Source: Flavobacteriales bacterium (lineage in GTDB: Bacteria > Bacteroidota > Bacteroidia > Flavobacteriales > Flavobacteriaceae). From it: 52,764 nt of DNA. The notes under the pieces are model-generated. The model did not search any database. It was not told the DNA's origin and saw only the letters and a list, made by a program, of their open reading frames with translations. Below are positions 34,539-43,783 of the stretch, piece after piece. Where the stretch lies: NCBI GenBank assembly GCA_004214175.1, contig SGZH01000005.1:1-52764 (forward strand), written 5' to 3'. Every line of letters begins with the position of its first letter. Position 1 is the stretch's first letter. A program made the position numbers and the translations under genes.

Positions 34539-36857
34539 TTGCAAGAATATTTAAATCAACTTAATGAAGCACAATTAGCTCCTGTTTTACAGCAGCAAGG
34601 CGCTATGATTGTTATAGCAGGTGCTGGTTCTGGTAAAACAAGAGTTTTAACTTTTAGAATTGCTTATTTGATGTCTAAAGGTATTGATCCTTTTAATATT
34701 TTGGCTTTAACCTTTACAAATAAAGCAGCTAGAGAAATGAAATCTCGAATTGCACAAATTGTTGGAGGTAGTGAGGCTAAAAATTTGTGGATGGGTACAT
34801 TTCATAGTGTATTTGCAAAAATTTTGAGATTTGAAGCAGACAGATTAGGATATCCTTCTAATTTTACCATTTACGATACCCAAGATTCACAAAGTGTGGT
34901 TAGGTCAGTCATAAAAGAGCTGTATCTTGATAAAGACATCTACAAGTACAAACAGGTTTATTCTAGAATTTCTTCATACAAAAATAGTTTAATAACGGTA
35001 AAAGCTTATTTTAATAATTCCGAATTAATGGAAGCAGATGCTATGGCTAAAATTCCAAGAATGGGTGAAATTTACAAATCTTATGTAGATAAATGCTTTA
35101 AAGCAGGAGCCATGGACTTTGATGATTTATTATTAAAAACTAATGAGCTTTTAACTCGTTTTCCTGAGGTACTTGCTAAATATCAAGATCGATTTAGATA
35201 TATTCTAGTGGATGAGTATCAAGATACCAATCATAGTCAATATTTAATTATAAAAGCATTGAGCGATCGATTCCAAAATATTTGTGTAGTTGGTGATGAT
35301 GCACAAAGTATTTATGCTTTTCGGGGAGCTAATATTAATAATATTTTAAATTTTCAAAACGATTATGATAATGTTCAAGTTTTTAGATTAGAACAAAACT
35401 ATCGATCTACTAAAAATATTGTTAATGCTGCTAATAGTATTATAGAAAAAAATAAAACAAAATTGGATAAAATTGTTTGGACTGAGAATGATGAAGGTTC
35501 TAAAATATTAGTAAATCGTAGTATGACTGATGGTGACGAGGGTAGGTTTGTGGCGAGCACTATTTTTGAACAGAAAATGAATCAGCAATTAGCTAATGGA
35601 AACTTTGCAGTTTTATATAGGACCAATGCTCAATCCAGAGCCATTGAAGATGCCTTAAGAAAAAAAGATATTCCTTATAGAATTTATGGTGGCCTAAGTT
35701 TTTATCAACGAAAAGAAATTAAAGATGTATTATCTTATTTGCGGATACTTATCAACTCAAAAGATGAAGAGGCATTAAAAAGAATTATCAATTTTCCTGC
35801 ACGAGGTATTGGGCAGACAACGATTGAACGATTAATTGTGGTTGCAAATAAATACAATAGATCGATTTTTGAAGTGATGCAAAATTTGGATAAAGTTGAA
35901 ATTCAGATAAATAAGGGAACTAAATCTAAATTACAAGATTTTGTAACAATGGTTAAAAGTTTTCAAATATTAAATGAAGGTTATGATGTTTTTCAAATTA
36001 CAGAGCACGTAATTAAAAAAACAGGTTTGTTTACAGAACTTAAAAAAGACGGAACTCCTGAGGGTATAGCAAGGATTGAAAATATTGAAGAACTCTTAAA
36101 TGGTATGCGAGATTTTGTTGAAGAACAAAAGGAGTTGGCAGATACCACAGGTTCCTTAGCCGAATTTTTGGAGGATATAGCGCTTGCTACAGATTTAGAT
36201 AAAGAAACAGGCGATGAAGATAAAGTTGCTTTAATGACGGTTCATTTAGCAAAAGGATTAGAATTTCCATATGTTTTTATTGTGGGTATGGAAGAAGATT
36301 TGTTTCCAAGTGCTATGAGTATGAACACTAGGAGCGAATTAGAAGAGGAGCGAAGATTATTTTATGTAGCTATTACTAGAGCAAAAAAGCGAGCTTATTT
36401 AACTTACACGCAATCAAGATATCGTTGGGGTAAATTAATTGATGCTGAACCAAGCAGATTTATTGATGAAATAGATGAAAGTTTTTTAGAATATTTAACT
36501 ACTACAACAGAAAATAGGTATAAGCCTTTATTGGATACTGATATTTTTGGTGAGTTTGATAAAAGTAAAATAAGACTTCGAAAACCTTTAACTAATTCCC
36601 CTCCTAGAAGCCTTGGTGGTAATAATTTAAGAAAACTCCGAAGAATAAAACCAGTAACTAGCTCAGCATCAAAAAATATTGATGCTAAAGATTTAAATAT
36701 ATCGATAGGAACTATTGTTGAGCATGTCAGATTTGGCAAGGGCAATGTTATAAGAATCGAGGGATCTGGCGCAGATACAAAAGCTGAGATAAATTTTAGT
36801 AACGGAGGCCTTAAAAAGTTATTACTACGCTTTGCAAAATTAAAAGTAATAGTATAA
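34539..36857 (+). CDS. UvrD/PcrA-type DNA helicase (TTG start)
   Basis: 772 aa superfamily 1 3'-5' helicase for repair and removal of blocks ahead of replication. It begins with TTG: the frame opens QEYLNQLNEAQLAPVLQQ, where the family starts, and no ATG lies near. Motifs: Walker A IAGAGSGKTRVLTFR, LTFTNKAAREMKSRI, DEYQDTNHSQ, GDDAQSIYAFRGANI, QNYRST, TVHLAKGLEFPYVFIVG and VAITRAKKRAYLTY. The last ~60 residues (GTIVEHVRFGKGNVIRIEG) are the PcrA-type C-terminal Tudor-like domain that touches RNA polymerase. Complete. UvrD and PcrA cannot be told apart by sequence here. Confidence 0.94.
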   Translation: MQEYLNQLNEAQLAPVLQQQGAMIVIAGAGSGKTRVLTFRIAYLMSKGIDPFNILALTFTNKAAREMKSRIAQIVGGSEAKNLWMGTFHSVFAKILRFEADRLGYPSNFTIYDTQDSQSVVRSVIKELYLDKDIYKYKQVYSRISSYKNSLITVKAYFNNSELMEADAMAKIPRMGEIYKSYVDKCFKAGAMDFDDLLLKTNELLTRFPEVLAKYQDRFRYILVDEYQDTNHSQYLIIKALSDRFQNICVVGDDAQSIYAFRGANINNILNFQNDYDNVQVFRLEQNYRSTKNIVNAANSIIEKNKTKLDKIVWTENDEGSKILVNRSMTDGDEGRFVASTIFEQKMNQQLANGNFAVLYRTNAQSRAIEDALRKKDIPYRIYGGLSFYQRKEIKDVLSYLRILINSKDEEALKRIINFPARGIGQTTIERLIVVANKYNRSIFEVMQNLDKVEIQINKGTKSKLQDFVTMVKSFQILNEGYDVFQITEHVIKKTGLFTELKKDGTPEGIARIENIEELLNGMRDFVEEQKELADTTGSLAEFLEDIALATDLDKETGDEDKVALMTVHLAKGLEFPYVFIVGMEEDLFPSAMSMNTRSELEEERRLFYVAITRAKKRAYLTYTQSRYRWGKLIDAEPSRFIDEIDESFLEYLTTTTENRYKPLLDTDIFGEFDKSKIRLRKPLTNSPPRSLGGNNLRKLRRIKPVTSSASKNIDAKDLNISIGTIVEHVRFGKGNVIRIEGSGADTKAEINFSNGGLKKLLLRFAKLKVIV

Positions 36858-36925
36858 TTATTATTTGATTTTATAATTTTACACCTATCCTCCTTAAGAA
36901 AAAATTTCTATTTAAAAATAACTTT

Positions 36926-37543
36926 ATGGCTGAAATGATTAAAATTTATGAGGAAAATCCTAATTCAAATGATATAAAAAAAGTGGTTTCTGTACTCAGG
37001 AAAGGAGGACTTATAATTTATCCGAGTGACACGGTTTACGCCTTAGGTTGTGATATTTCAAATTATAAAGCACTAGAAAAACTTGCAAGAATTAAAGAGG
37101 TAAAATTAGAGAAAGCTAATTTTTCATTTGTCTGTGATAGTATCAGTAATATCTCCAATTATGTAAATCATATAAGTACACCCATATTTAAGATATTAAA
37201 AAGATCTCTTCCGGGTCCCTATACATTTATTTTAAAAGGAAACAACAATCTTCCTAAAGCATTTAAAAAGAAAAAAGAAGTGGGAATAAGAGTCCCTAAT
37301 AATGAAATAGCATTAGCTATTGTAAGAGAACTTGGAAATCCAATCGCCTCCACATCAATTTACGATGAAGATGAAATTGTTGAGTATACAACAGATCCTG
37401 AGCTAATTTATGAAAAATGGAACAATCGAGTAGATTTAGTTGTAAATGGAGGATATGGTGATAATATTCCGTCTACAGTAATCAATCTTTGTGGTGAAGA
37501 ACCTTTATTAATTAGGCAAGGAAAAGGAGGATTAGATATATAA
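36926..37543 (+). CDS. YrdC/Sua5/YciO-family protein (L-threonylcarbamoyl-AMP synthase-like)
   Basis: 205 aa YrdC-fold protein. Motifs: GGLIIYPSDTVYALGCDISN, KRSLPGPYTFILKG, GIRVPNN, NPIASTSI and IPSTVINLCG, which bind ATP, threonine and bicarbonate in TsaC/Sua5, the first enzyme of tRNA t6A modification. The Sua5 C-terminal domain is absent and the length fits TsaC or YciO. YciO proteins share the fold with weak activity, so the exact role depends on whether the genome has a second, better TsaC. Ends in a terminator shared with ompA. Confidence 0.85.
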   Translation: MAEMIKIYEENPNSNDIKKVVSVLRKGGLIIYPSDTVYALGCDISNYKALEKLARIKEVKLEKANFSFVCDSISNISNYVNHISTPIFKILKRSLPGPYTFILKGNNNLPKAFKKKKEVGIRVPNNEIALAIVRELGNPIASTSIYDEDEIVEYTTDPELIYEKWNNRVDLVVNGGYGDNIPSTVINLCGEEPLLIRQGKGGLDI

Positions 37544-37575
37544 AAAGAGGCCGAATAAAATCAACCTCTTTTTTT
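37543..37575. terminator. Two-way terminator between the YrdC-type and OmpA genes
   Basis: AAAAGAGG / 14-base loop / CCTCTTTT with an A-run before and T-run after the stem, between convergent genes. The first base overlaps the stop codon. Confidence 0.75.
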
Positions 37576-37590
37576 ATATTGTCTAAATTT

Positions 37591-38451
37591 CTAGTTAATT
37601 GCAGGATCGTTTAAACCTTCTTCAATCATTGAGTAAAATTGATCAAGCTTAGGAAGAACTACAATTCTTGTTCTTCTGTTTTTAGCTCTAGTTTCTGAGG
37701 TTTCGTTTGAAGCCTTTGGAATGTATTGACTACGTCCTCCAGCAGTCATTCTTTCAGGAGCTACACCAAAATCATCTTGTAATATTCTAACTACAGTAGT
37801 TGCTCTAAGAACACTCAAGTCCCAATTATCTTTCATGCAGTCTGTTTTTATTGACTGAGAATCGGTATGACCTTCTACTAAAAATTCGAAATCTGGTTTA
37901 TTATTAACTACAGTAGCTATTTTTCCTAGAACTTCTCTAGCCTTACTAGATACATTTATACTTCCACTTTTAAATAACAATTTATCAGAAATACTCACAA
38001 AAACGACACCTTTTTCTACATTGACTTCAATATCTGTATCGTTTAGGTCTCCAAGAACGCCTTTTAAACTTTGTACAAGGGCAAGATTCACAGAATCCCG
38101 ACGGGTGATAGCATCCCTTAGCTTATTTATAGTCACATCTTTCTCTTTCATGCTTTCTAGTGACTTTTCTAGGTTCTCTGCGCCTTTAATTGTTAAATCT
38201 GTAAAGTCCCCAATTTGCTTAATTAAATCTCCGTTAGTGGCGTTTAAAGAATTAACTTGGTTTTTCAAGGTGCTGTTTTCAGCAGATAAACCTGATTTTT
38301 CAGATAAACAATCGTTTAATTTAACAGTTGCTGTGTTCAATAAATCTTGAGTATTTTTTTGTTTACTTTCAAGTTCAGCATATTTTTTACTGGTAACACA
38401 AGATGTTAAAAGTAAGCTAGAACAAGCCGCTAGGATTAGAAAATTTTTCAT
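37591..38451 (-). CDS. OmpA-family peptidoglycan-binding lipoprotein
   Basis: 286 aa. Lipoprotein signal MKNFLILAACSSLLLTSC; coiled coil ~25-110 (AELESKQKNTQDLLNTATVK, ENSTLKNQVNSLNAT); OmpA domain ~155-270 with LFKSGSINVSSKAREVLG, FLVEGHTDSQSI and the diaminopimelate-binding pair in NWDLSVLRATTVVRIL and AKNRRTRIVVLPK. Ties the outer membrane to the cell wall. Complete. The glycosyltransferase gene lies upstream on the same strand, 80 bases away. Confidence 0.93.
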   Translation of the reverse strand: MKNFLILAACSSLLLTSCVTSKKYAELESKQKNTQDLLNTATVKLNDCLSEKSGLSAENSTLKNQVNSLNATNGDLIKQIGDFTDLTIKGAENLEKSLESMKEKDVTINKLRDAITRRDSVNLALVQSLKGVLGDLNDTDIEVNVEKGVVFVSISDKLLFKSGSINVSSKAREVLGKIATVVNNKPDFEFLVEGHTDSQSIKTDCMKDNWDLSVLRATTVVRILQDDFGVAPERMTAGGRSQYIPKASNETSETRAKNRRTRIVVLPKLDQFYSMIEEGLNDPAIN

Positions 38452-38531
38452 AAATATTTAGTTTTAGATAAAGTTTAAAAATATTAAAACGTAGGATAGA
38501 AAAAAAAAGTATTGATGTTTTTCTAAAATTA

Positions 38532-39527
38532 TTAATTAACTTCTTTAAAAATACGATTTTTTCTTATAAAATAATTCCAAACAATCGATTTTATATGATA
38601 GTATTTAATTTGTTTTCTATTTTTAGATTTTTTGTTAATATAACTTGGAAGTAGTCTATAAAAACTTAAATGTGCTTTTATAATTGCTAATGTATGCTTC
38701 CACTTTCCTTGAATTAGAAAGTGTAATCCAGCAATACCGTCTAATAAAAGTCTAGTTAATAAAATCGTATAAACTTTTGGACTTTTTATATTTTTAACAA
38801 GCATTAAAAGGGAATTTCTAAAATTATAAAAGGTTTTTGTTGGGTTTAAATTGGATAGTGTTGCGCCGCCAACGTGATATACAGTACTATTTCCTATATA
38901 TTTTATAGTTCCACCGGTTAGTTGAATTCTCCAGCATAAATCTATTTCTTCTTGATGTGCAAAGAAGTTTTCATCAAATCCATTTAATTTTTTGAATTCA
39001 TTATTTTTTATAATTAAACAGGCACCAGTAGCCCAAAATATTTTTTTTATGTCGTTGTATTGACCCATATCTTTTTCAATAGTGTTAAAAATTCTTCCAC
39101 GGCAATAAGGGTATCCTAGTTGATCTATAAACCCACCTCCAGCACCCGCATATTCAAAATATTTTTTATTATTAAAATCTAGTATTTTTGGTTGCGCAGC
39201 AATTAAAGAAGAGTCGCTTTTAAATTCATTAATGATAGGTTCTAGCCAATTTTTAGTAACTTCTACATCATTATTTATTAAAATTAATAAGTCTTCAGTT
39301 ATATTTATCAAAGCATCGTTATAGCCTTTAGCAAATCCTCCGTTTGTTTTATTTTGGATAATAATTACCTCATTAAATCTTTCTTTTAAAAATGGTATAG
39401 ATTCATCTGTAGATGCATTGTCAGCAATATAAATGGTTGCTTCTTGAGAGTATTCAAGAACTGAAGGTAAAAATTGTTCTAATATTTTTTTCCCATTCCA
39501 ATTAAGTATGACAATAGCAACTTTCAT
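38532..39527 (-). CDS. Glycosyltransferase family 2
   Basis: 331 aa GT-A fold enzyme. Opening VAIVILNWNGKKILEQFLPS, nucleotide-sugar region IYIADNASTDESI, GGFAKGYNDALINITEDLLILINNDVEVT with NND in the metal-binding DxD place, then FWATGACLIIKNNEFKKLNGFDENFFAHQEEIDLCWRI with the ExDLCWR motif of the rhamnosyl-transferase-like branch. C-terminal part is basic with a likely membrane-contact segment. Sugar and acceptor unknown; no other polysaccharide gene nearby. Confidence 0.9.
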   Translation of the reverse strand: MKVAIVILNWNGKKILEQFLPSVLEYSQEATIYIADNASTDESIPFLKERFNEVIIIQNKTNGGFAKGYNDALINITEDLLILINNDVEVTKNWLEPIINEFKSDSSLIAAQPKILDFNNKKYFEYAGAGGGFIDQLGYPYCRGRIFNTIEKDMGQYNDIKKIFWATGACLIIKNNEFKKLNGFDENFFAHQEEIDLCWRIQLTGGTIKYIGNSTVYHVGGATLSNLNPTKTFYNFRNSLLMLVKNIKSPKVYTILLTRLLLDGIAGLHFLIQGKWKHTLAIIKAHLSFYRLLPSYINKKSKNRKQIKYYHIKSIVWNYFIRKNRIFKEVN

Positions 39528-39578
39528 ATCAATAAACTATTATATAAATTTAATATACAGATTCTAATTCGATTAATT

Positions 39579-40031
39579 TTATTTGAGTCGGTCATATTTA
39601 GGTAAATCAGGCAAGAAAAGATATTTTTTATTTTTAATATCCATTTTACAAAAATAATGTGTTAATCCATTGGTTAACATTAGTAAATTTGAATTTAAAG
39701 CTAGGTTATAGCGCGCAATTTGATCAAAAGTTATTTGATTAATAGATACGCTTGGGGCTTTGCATTCGATTATAATCTCAACGTTTCCATTATTTTTAAA
39801 AGTTATAATATCGTATCTTTTTAAAGTATCATTCAACAATAACTGTTTCTCTACATTAATATAAGAAACTGGATATTTTTTTTCAGTGATTAAAAAATGC
39901 AGTGTGTGTTGTCGGACCCATTCTTCTGGTGTTAGAACCACAAATTTTTTTCTAATGATATCAAAAATCAACGTTTTATTTTCGTTACTTTTGAATCGAA
40001 AATTATATTTTGGAAAGTTGAGTTTTTGCAC
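39579..40031 (-). CDS. Stand-alone HsdR N-terminal-type nuclease domain (GTG start)
   Basis: 150 aa, GTG start at 40031 (opens QKLNFPKYNFRFKSNENKT; no early ATG). The core is a PD-(D/E)xK nuclease: VRQHTLHFLITEKKYPVSYINVEKQ, the Asp in KRYDIITFK, the ExK in VEIIIECKAPSVSINQ, then DQIARYNLALNSNLLMLTNG. This is the N-terminal domain of type I restriction R subunits (HSDR_N type) without helicase domains, and no HsdM or HsdS is nearby, so it is not a restriction system. Solo copies next to holA are known in Bacteroidota. Role unknown; the catalytic residues appear intact. Confidence 0.82.
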   Translation of the reverse strand: MQKLNFPKYNFRFKSNENKTLIFDIIRKKFVVLTPEEWVRQHTLHFLITEKKYPVSYINVEKQLLLNDTLKRYDIITFKNNGNVEIIIECKAPSVSINQITFDQIARYNLALNSNLLMLTNGLTHYFCKMDIKNKKYLFLPDLPKYDRLK

Positions 40032-40081
40032 GTTGCAAGGTACTTATTTTTTAAAAAAAAATTAAATAATCTGTCGGATAA

Positions 40082-41083
40082 ATGCCTTTAGACAAAGTAA
40101 AACATATTATTTCAGCGATTAATAAGGGAGATATTAAGCCAATCTATTTTTTAATGGGCGAAGAGCCATATTATATAGACATAATTTCTAAATTTATTGA
40201 AAAAAATATACTTTCAGAAGAAGAGAAGGGATTTAATCAAACACTTTATTATGGTCGTGATACAAAAATAGAAAATATTGTTAGTGCTTCTAAAAGATTT
40301 CCAATGATGGCAGAGCGTCAAGTTATTATTGTTAAAGAGGCACAAGATTTATCTAGAACTATTGAAAACCTTATTTCGTATGCTGAAAACCCTCAGCCTA
40401 CGACAGTATTAGTATTTTGTTATAAATTTAAGAAGTTAGATAAGCGCAAAAAAGTCTTTAAAGCAATTCAAAAAAATGGAGTCATTTTTGAAAGTAAAAA
40501 AATTTATGACAATCAATTACCCGATTGGATTAGAAAAGTACTTGCACAAAAGGGATATACCATATCTCCAAAAGCTTCTCAAATGTTAGTTGAGTTTCTA
40601 GGTAATGATTTGTCAAAAATAGACAACGAATTACAAAAAATTCAATTGATCGTAAAACCTGAAAATCAGATTTCAGCTCAGATAATAGAGAAGAATATTG
40701 GAATTAGTAAAGATTACAATAATTTTGAACTAATTAATGCCTTGGCTCATAAGAATATTAAGAAAGCATTTGGTATTATTCAATATTTTTCACAAAATCC
40801 AAAAAATCATCCAACCGTAGTTACTCTTTCGATTTTATTTGGATTTTTTTCTAAGGTAATGAAATACCATGCATTATCAAATAAAATGCAAGCACCAAAA
40901 AAATTAGGTGTTCATCCATATTTCATAAAAGACTATCAAGTAGCTGCTCGAAATTATCCAATGAAAAAAATAAGTGCTATAATCGCTTCTATTCGAGAAG
41001 TTGATATAAAAAGTAAAGGAGTTGGAGCAAATTTATCTCATGCGGATATTCTTAAAGAACTTTTAGTTGAGGTGATAAAATAA
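40082..41083 (+). CDS. holA: DNA polymerase III subunit delta
   Basis: 333 aa clamp-loader subunit that opens the sliding clamp. N-terminal AAA+-like fold: KPIYFLMGEEPYYIDIISKFIE, ASKRFPMMAERQVIIVKEAQDL and FDNxxxDWI-like region PDWIRKVLAQKGYTISPKAS; helical middle GNDLSKIDNELQKIQLIV, collar domain to the end (GVGANLSHADILKELLVEVI). Complete. Divergent from the nuclease gene with 50 bases between. Confidence 0.92.
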   Translation: MPLDKVKHIISAINKGDIKPIYFLMGEEPYYIDIISKFIEKNILSEEEKGFNQTLYYGRDTKIENIVSASKRFPMMAERQVIIVKEAQDLSRTIENLISYAENPQPTTVLVFCYKFKKLDKRKKVFKAIQKNGVIFESKKIYDNQLPDWIRKVLAQKGYTISPKASQMLVEFLGNDLSKIDNELQKIQLIVKPENQISAQIIEKNIGISKDYNNFELINALAHKNIKKAFGIIQYFSQNPKNHPTVVTLSILFGFFSKVMKYHALSNKMQAPKKLGVHPYFIKDYQVAARNYPMKKISAIIASIREVDIKSKGVGANLSHADILKELLVEVIK

Positions 41084-41094
41084 TTTAATAAATG

Positions 41095-41102
41095 TATTTT
41101 TG
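41095..41102 (+). promoter_or_regulatory. -7 promoter element (TATTTTTG) for the men cluster
   Basis: Exact TAnnTTTG, 19 bases before the menA ATG and 11 after the holA stop. The nearest TTG upstream is 25 bases away (41067), longer than usual. Confidence 0.45.
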
Positions 41103-41121
41103 TAAAAAATAAATTTATTAA

Positions 41122-42015
41122 ATGCTAAAGTTAAAAGCATGGATAGCTGCAGCCAGATTAAGAACGTTGCCTTTGTCAGTTTCTGGAATAATTGTTGGCT
41201 CAGCTATAGCAAAAAATAATTCATTGTTTCAACCTGAAATTTTTTGGTTAGCTATTTTAGCAACCATAGGATTCCAAGTGCTATCAAACTTTGCTAATGA
41301 TTATGGCGATGGAATTAAAGGTGTCGACGATCATCGTGAAGGTGAAAAAAGGATGGTCGCTTCTGGACTGATTTCCGCCAAGAAAATGAAATACGGTATT
41401 ATAATGACTGCTTTGGTGACTTTATCAATTACTGTGATATTAATCTACACGGCATTTGGTTGGAAAGATTTTTTTAATTCTCTGTTGTTTTTTTTATTGG
41501 GAATCATTTCAATTGTTGCAGCATTAAAATATACAATTGGAGAAAATGCATATGGGTATTTGGGACTTGGAGATATATTTGTTTTTTTATTTTTTGGTCT
41601 TTTAAGTGTTTTAGGAAGTAATTATTTGTTTACTCAAGTAATAAAATGGGATGTTCTATTGCCTGCATCAACTATAGGTTTATTTAGCATGTCAGTTCTA
41701 AACTTAAACAATATGCGAGATATTGAAAATGACACAAAAAACAATAAAAAAACCTTAGCGGTCAGTATAGGTTTTTTAAATGCTAAAAAATATCACTACG
41801 TTATAATTATTTTAGCAATTGTATTCGCTTTAGCGTACACTTTAAAAAACTTTCAATCAATAAGTCAATTTATTTATGTTATTGCATTTATTCCTTTATT
41901 GTTTAATTTAGTAACAGTTTATAAAAATAAAGATCCAAAATTATTAGATGGAGAACTTAAAAAAGTGGCGTTAAGTACTTTTGTCTATTCTTTATTATTT
42001 AGTTTTTTTATTTAA
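41122..42015 (+). CDS. menA: 1,4-dihydroxy-2-naphthoate polyprenyltransferase
   Basis: 297 aa inner-membrane prenyltransferase (UbiA fold, ~8-9 membrane segments) that joins the isoprenoid tail to DHNA in menaquinone synthesis. Opening AWIAAARLRTLPLSVSGIIVG, first Asp-rich motif SNFANDYGDGIKGVDDHREGE (in part), and second motif NMRDIENDTKNNKKTLAVS bind the Mg-diphosphate. Start of a tight run of five genes (gaps of 6, 25, 18 and 23 bases) with menC and menE. Confidence 0.94.
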   Translation: MLKLKAWIAAARLRTLPLSVSGIIVGSAIAKNNSLFQPEIFWLAILATIGFQVLSNFANDYGDGIKGVDDHREGEKRMVASGLISAKKMKYGIIMTALVTLSITVILIYTAFGWKDFFNSLLFFLLGIISIVAALKYTIGENAYGYLGLGDIFVFLFFGLLSVLGSNYLFTQVIKWDVLLPASTIGLFSMSVLNLNNMRDIENDTKNNKKTLAVSIGFLNAKKYHYVIIILAIVFALAYTLKNFQSISQFIYVIAFIPLLFNLVTVYKNKDPKLLDGELKKVALSTFVYSLLFSFFI

Positions 42016-42021
42016 TTTTTT

Positions 42022-42702
42022 ATGAAAATAACATTCTACGGTCATAATTCTCTTTTATTAGAAGTTTCTGGCACATATATTTTGATAGATCCTTTCATTA
42101 CTGGAAATCCATTACATAAGGATAAGCTGGATATTAAGTCATTAAAAGCAGATTATATTTTGTTAACTCATGCACATCAGGACCATATTTTAGATGCAGA
42201 AAAAATTGCAAAAAATACCGATGCTATAATTGTTAGTAATTATGAAATTGCAATGCATTATCAAGAAAAGGGGTTTAAAGTTCACCCAATGAACCACGGT
42301 GGCAATTGGAAATTTAATTTTGGAAATTTAAAATTTGTTAACGCAGTTCATACAAGCTCTTTCCCTGACGGTAGTTATGGTGGTCAGCCTGGGGGTTTTG
42401 TTATAGAAGGAGAACATAAAAATATATATGTAGCAGGTGATACCGCTTTGACTATGGACATGAAATTAATCCCTTTACAAACAAAACTAGATCTAGCTAT
42501 TTTACCAATTGGTGATAATTTTACAATGGGAATTGAGGATGCAATTATAGCAAGTGAATTTGTTGCATGTGAAAAGGTGTTAGGAGTTCATTTTGACACT
42601 TTTGGTTATATAGAAATTAATCATGATGAAGCAAAAAAGAAATTTAATGATGCAGGTAAAGATTTAATATTACTTGATTTTGGCTCGTCTATAGTCCTTT
42701 AG
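42022..42702 (+). CDS. Metal-dependent hydrolase, metallo-beta-lactamase fold (UPF0173-like)
   Basis: 226 aa. Opening MKITFYGHNSLLLEVSGTYILIDPF; metal motif LLTHAHQDHILDA (HxHxDH); further ligands in VNAVHTSSFPDG, VAGDTALTMDM and VLGVHFDTFG. Complete set for a two-metal site. Substrate unknown for the family. Six bases after menA and before menC, so it is expressed with the menaquinone genes; a role there, for example as a thioesterase or hydrolase on a pathway intermediate, is only a guess from position. Confidence 0.86.
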   Translation: MKITFYGHNSLLLEVSGTYILIDPFITGNPLHKDKLDIKSLKADYILLTHAHQDHILDAEKIAKNTDAIIVSNYEIAMHYQEKGFKVHPMNHGGNWKFNFGNLKFVNAVHTSSFPDGSYGGQPGGFVIEGEHKNIYVAGDTALTMDMKLIPLQTKLDLAILPIGDNFTMGIEDAIIASEFVACEKVLGVHFDTFGYIEINHDEAKKKFNDAGKDLILLDFGSSIVL

Positions 42703-42727
42703 ATTTTTAAATAATTAATTATTTTAT

Positions 42728-43765
42728 TTGAAAGCAACGTATAAAAAATATACATTAGAATTTAAAATTCCTGGAGGTACTTCAAGAGGGATTCTTCATA
42801 CTAAAGACACTTTTTTTTTTATAATTACAGAGAATAGAAAGCTTGGTGTTGGAGAATGTTCTTTGTTAAGAGGTTTAAGCTTTGATGATCAGCCAGATTA
42901 TGAAACGAAACTTAAATGGACTTGTGAAAATATACATCTGGGAGTTGAGGTGTTGTGGAATAAATTAATAAAATATCCATCAATTCAATTTGGTATAGAA
43001 CAAGCATTTTTATCATTAAATTCAAATTTTAATTTATTTCCTTCAGATTTTACTAACGGAAAAGATTTTATTAGTATTAATGGTTTAGTTTGGATGGGAG
43101 ATGAGTTATTCATGAAAAAACAAATTAAGGAAAAATTAAATCAAGGTTTTTCATGCATAAAACTCAAAATAGGTGCTATTGATTTTGAAACAGAGATTAA
43201 TTTATTAAAATCTATTCGAAAGGAATATTCTAAATCTGATATTGAATTACGTGTAGATGCTAATGGTGCATTTACTTCTCAAAACGCTTTAGAAAAATTA
43301 AAAATACTATCAGATTATGATTTACATTCTATAGAGCAGCCAATTAAACAAGGTCAATGGCAAGAAATGGCTAGATTGTGTGAAGATTCTCCATTAGCTA
43401 TTGCATTGGATGAAGAATTGATTGGAGTTTTTAATACATCAAAAAAAGAAAAAATTCTAAAAACTATAAAACCCCAATTTATTATTTTGAAACCAAGTTT
43501 AGTTGGTGGTTATAAAGGAAGTAATGAATGGATTTTAACTGCAAATAAATACCATATTGATTATTGGATAACAAGTGCATTGGAGAGTAATATAGGTTTA
43601 AATGCTATAAGTCAATGGACTTACACTCTTAAATCAAAACTTCCTCAAGGACTTGGTACAGGAAGTTTATACAAAAATAATATACCATCGCCATTAGAAG
43701 TTTGTAACGGAAATTTAAATTACAATACTAATAAAAAGTGGGATTTAGATTTGATTAAAATCTAA
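42728..43765 (+). CDS. menC: o-Succinylbenzoate synthase (TTG start)
   Basis: 345 aa enolase-superfamily enzyme that dehydrates SHCHC to o-succinylbenzoate. TTG start (opens KATYKKYTLEFKIPGGTSRG). Family residues: Lys pair in CIKLKIGAID, metal Asp in ELRVDANGAFT, Glu in SIEQPIKQG, Asp/Glu in IALDEELIG, and the Lys in FIILKPSLVGGYKG. Length and motifs are normal. Part of the men run. Confidence 0.92.
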   Translation: MKATYKKYTLEFKIPGGTSRGILHTKDTFFFIITENRKLGVGECSLLRGLSFDDQPDYETKLKWTCENIHLGVEVLWNKLIKYPSIQFGIEQAFLSLNSNFNLFPSDFTNGKDFISINGLVWMGDELFMKKQIKEKLNQGFSCIKLKIGAIDFETEINLLKSIRKEYSKSDIELRVDANGAFTSQNALEKLKILSDYDLHSIEQPIKQGQWQEMARLCEDSPLAIALDEELIGVFNTSKKEKILKTIKPQFIILKPSLVGGYKGSNEWILTANKYHIDYWITSALESNIGLNAISQWTYTLKSKLPQGLGTGSLYKNNIPSPLEVCNGNLNYNTNKKWDLDLIKI

Positions 43766-43783
43766 ATAATTTAATTTTTAACT

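Noticed and set aside
36404-36745. 113 aa minus-strand ORF at the 3' end of the helicase gene
   Set aside because: Covers the conserved end and Tudor-like tail of the helicase; no sign of its own.
39579-40031. Part of a type I restriction-modification system
   Set aside because: No HsdM, HsdS or HsdR motor domains nearby; it is a single-domain gene between ordinary core genes.
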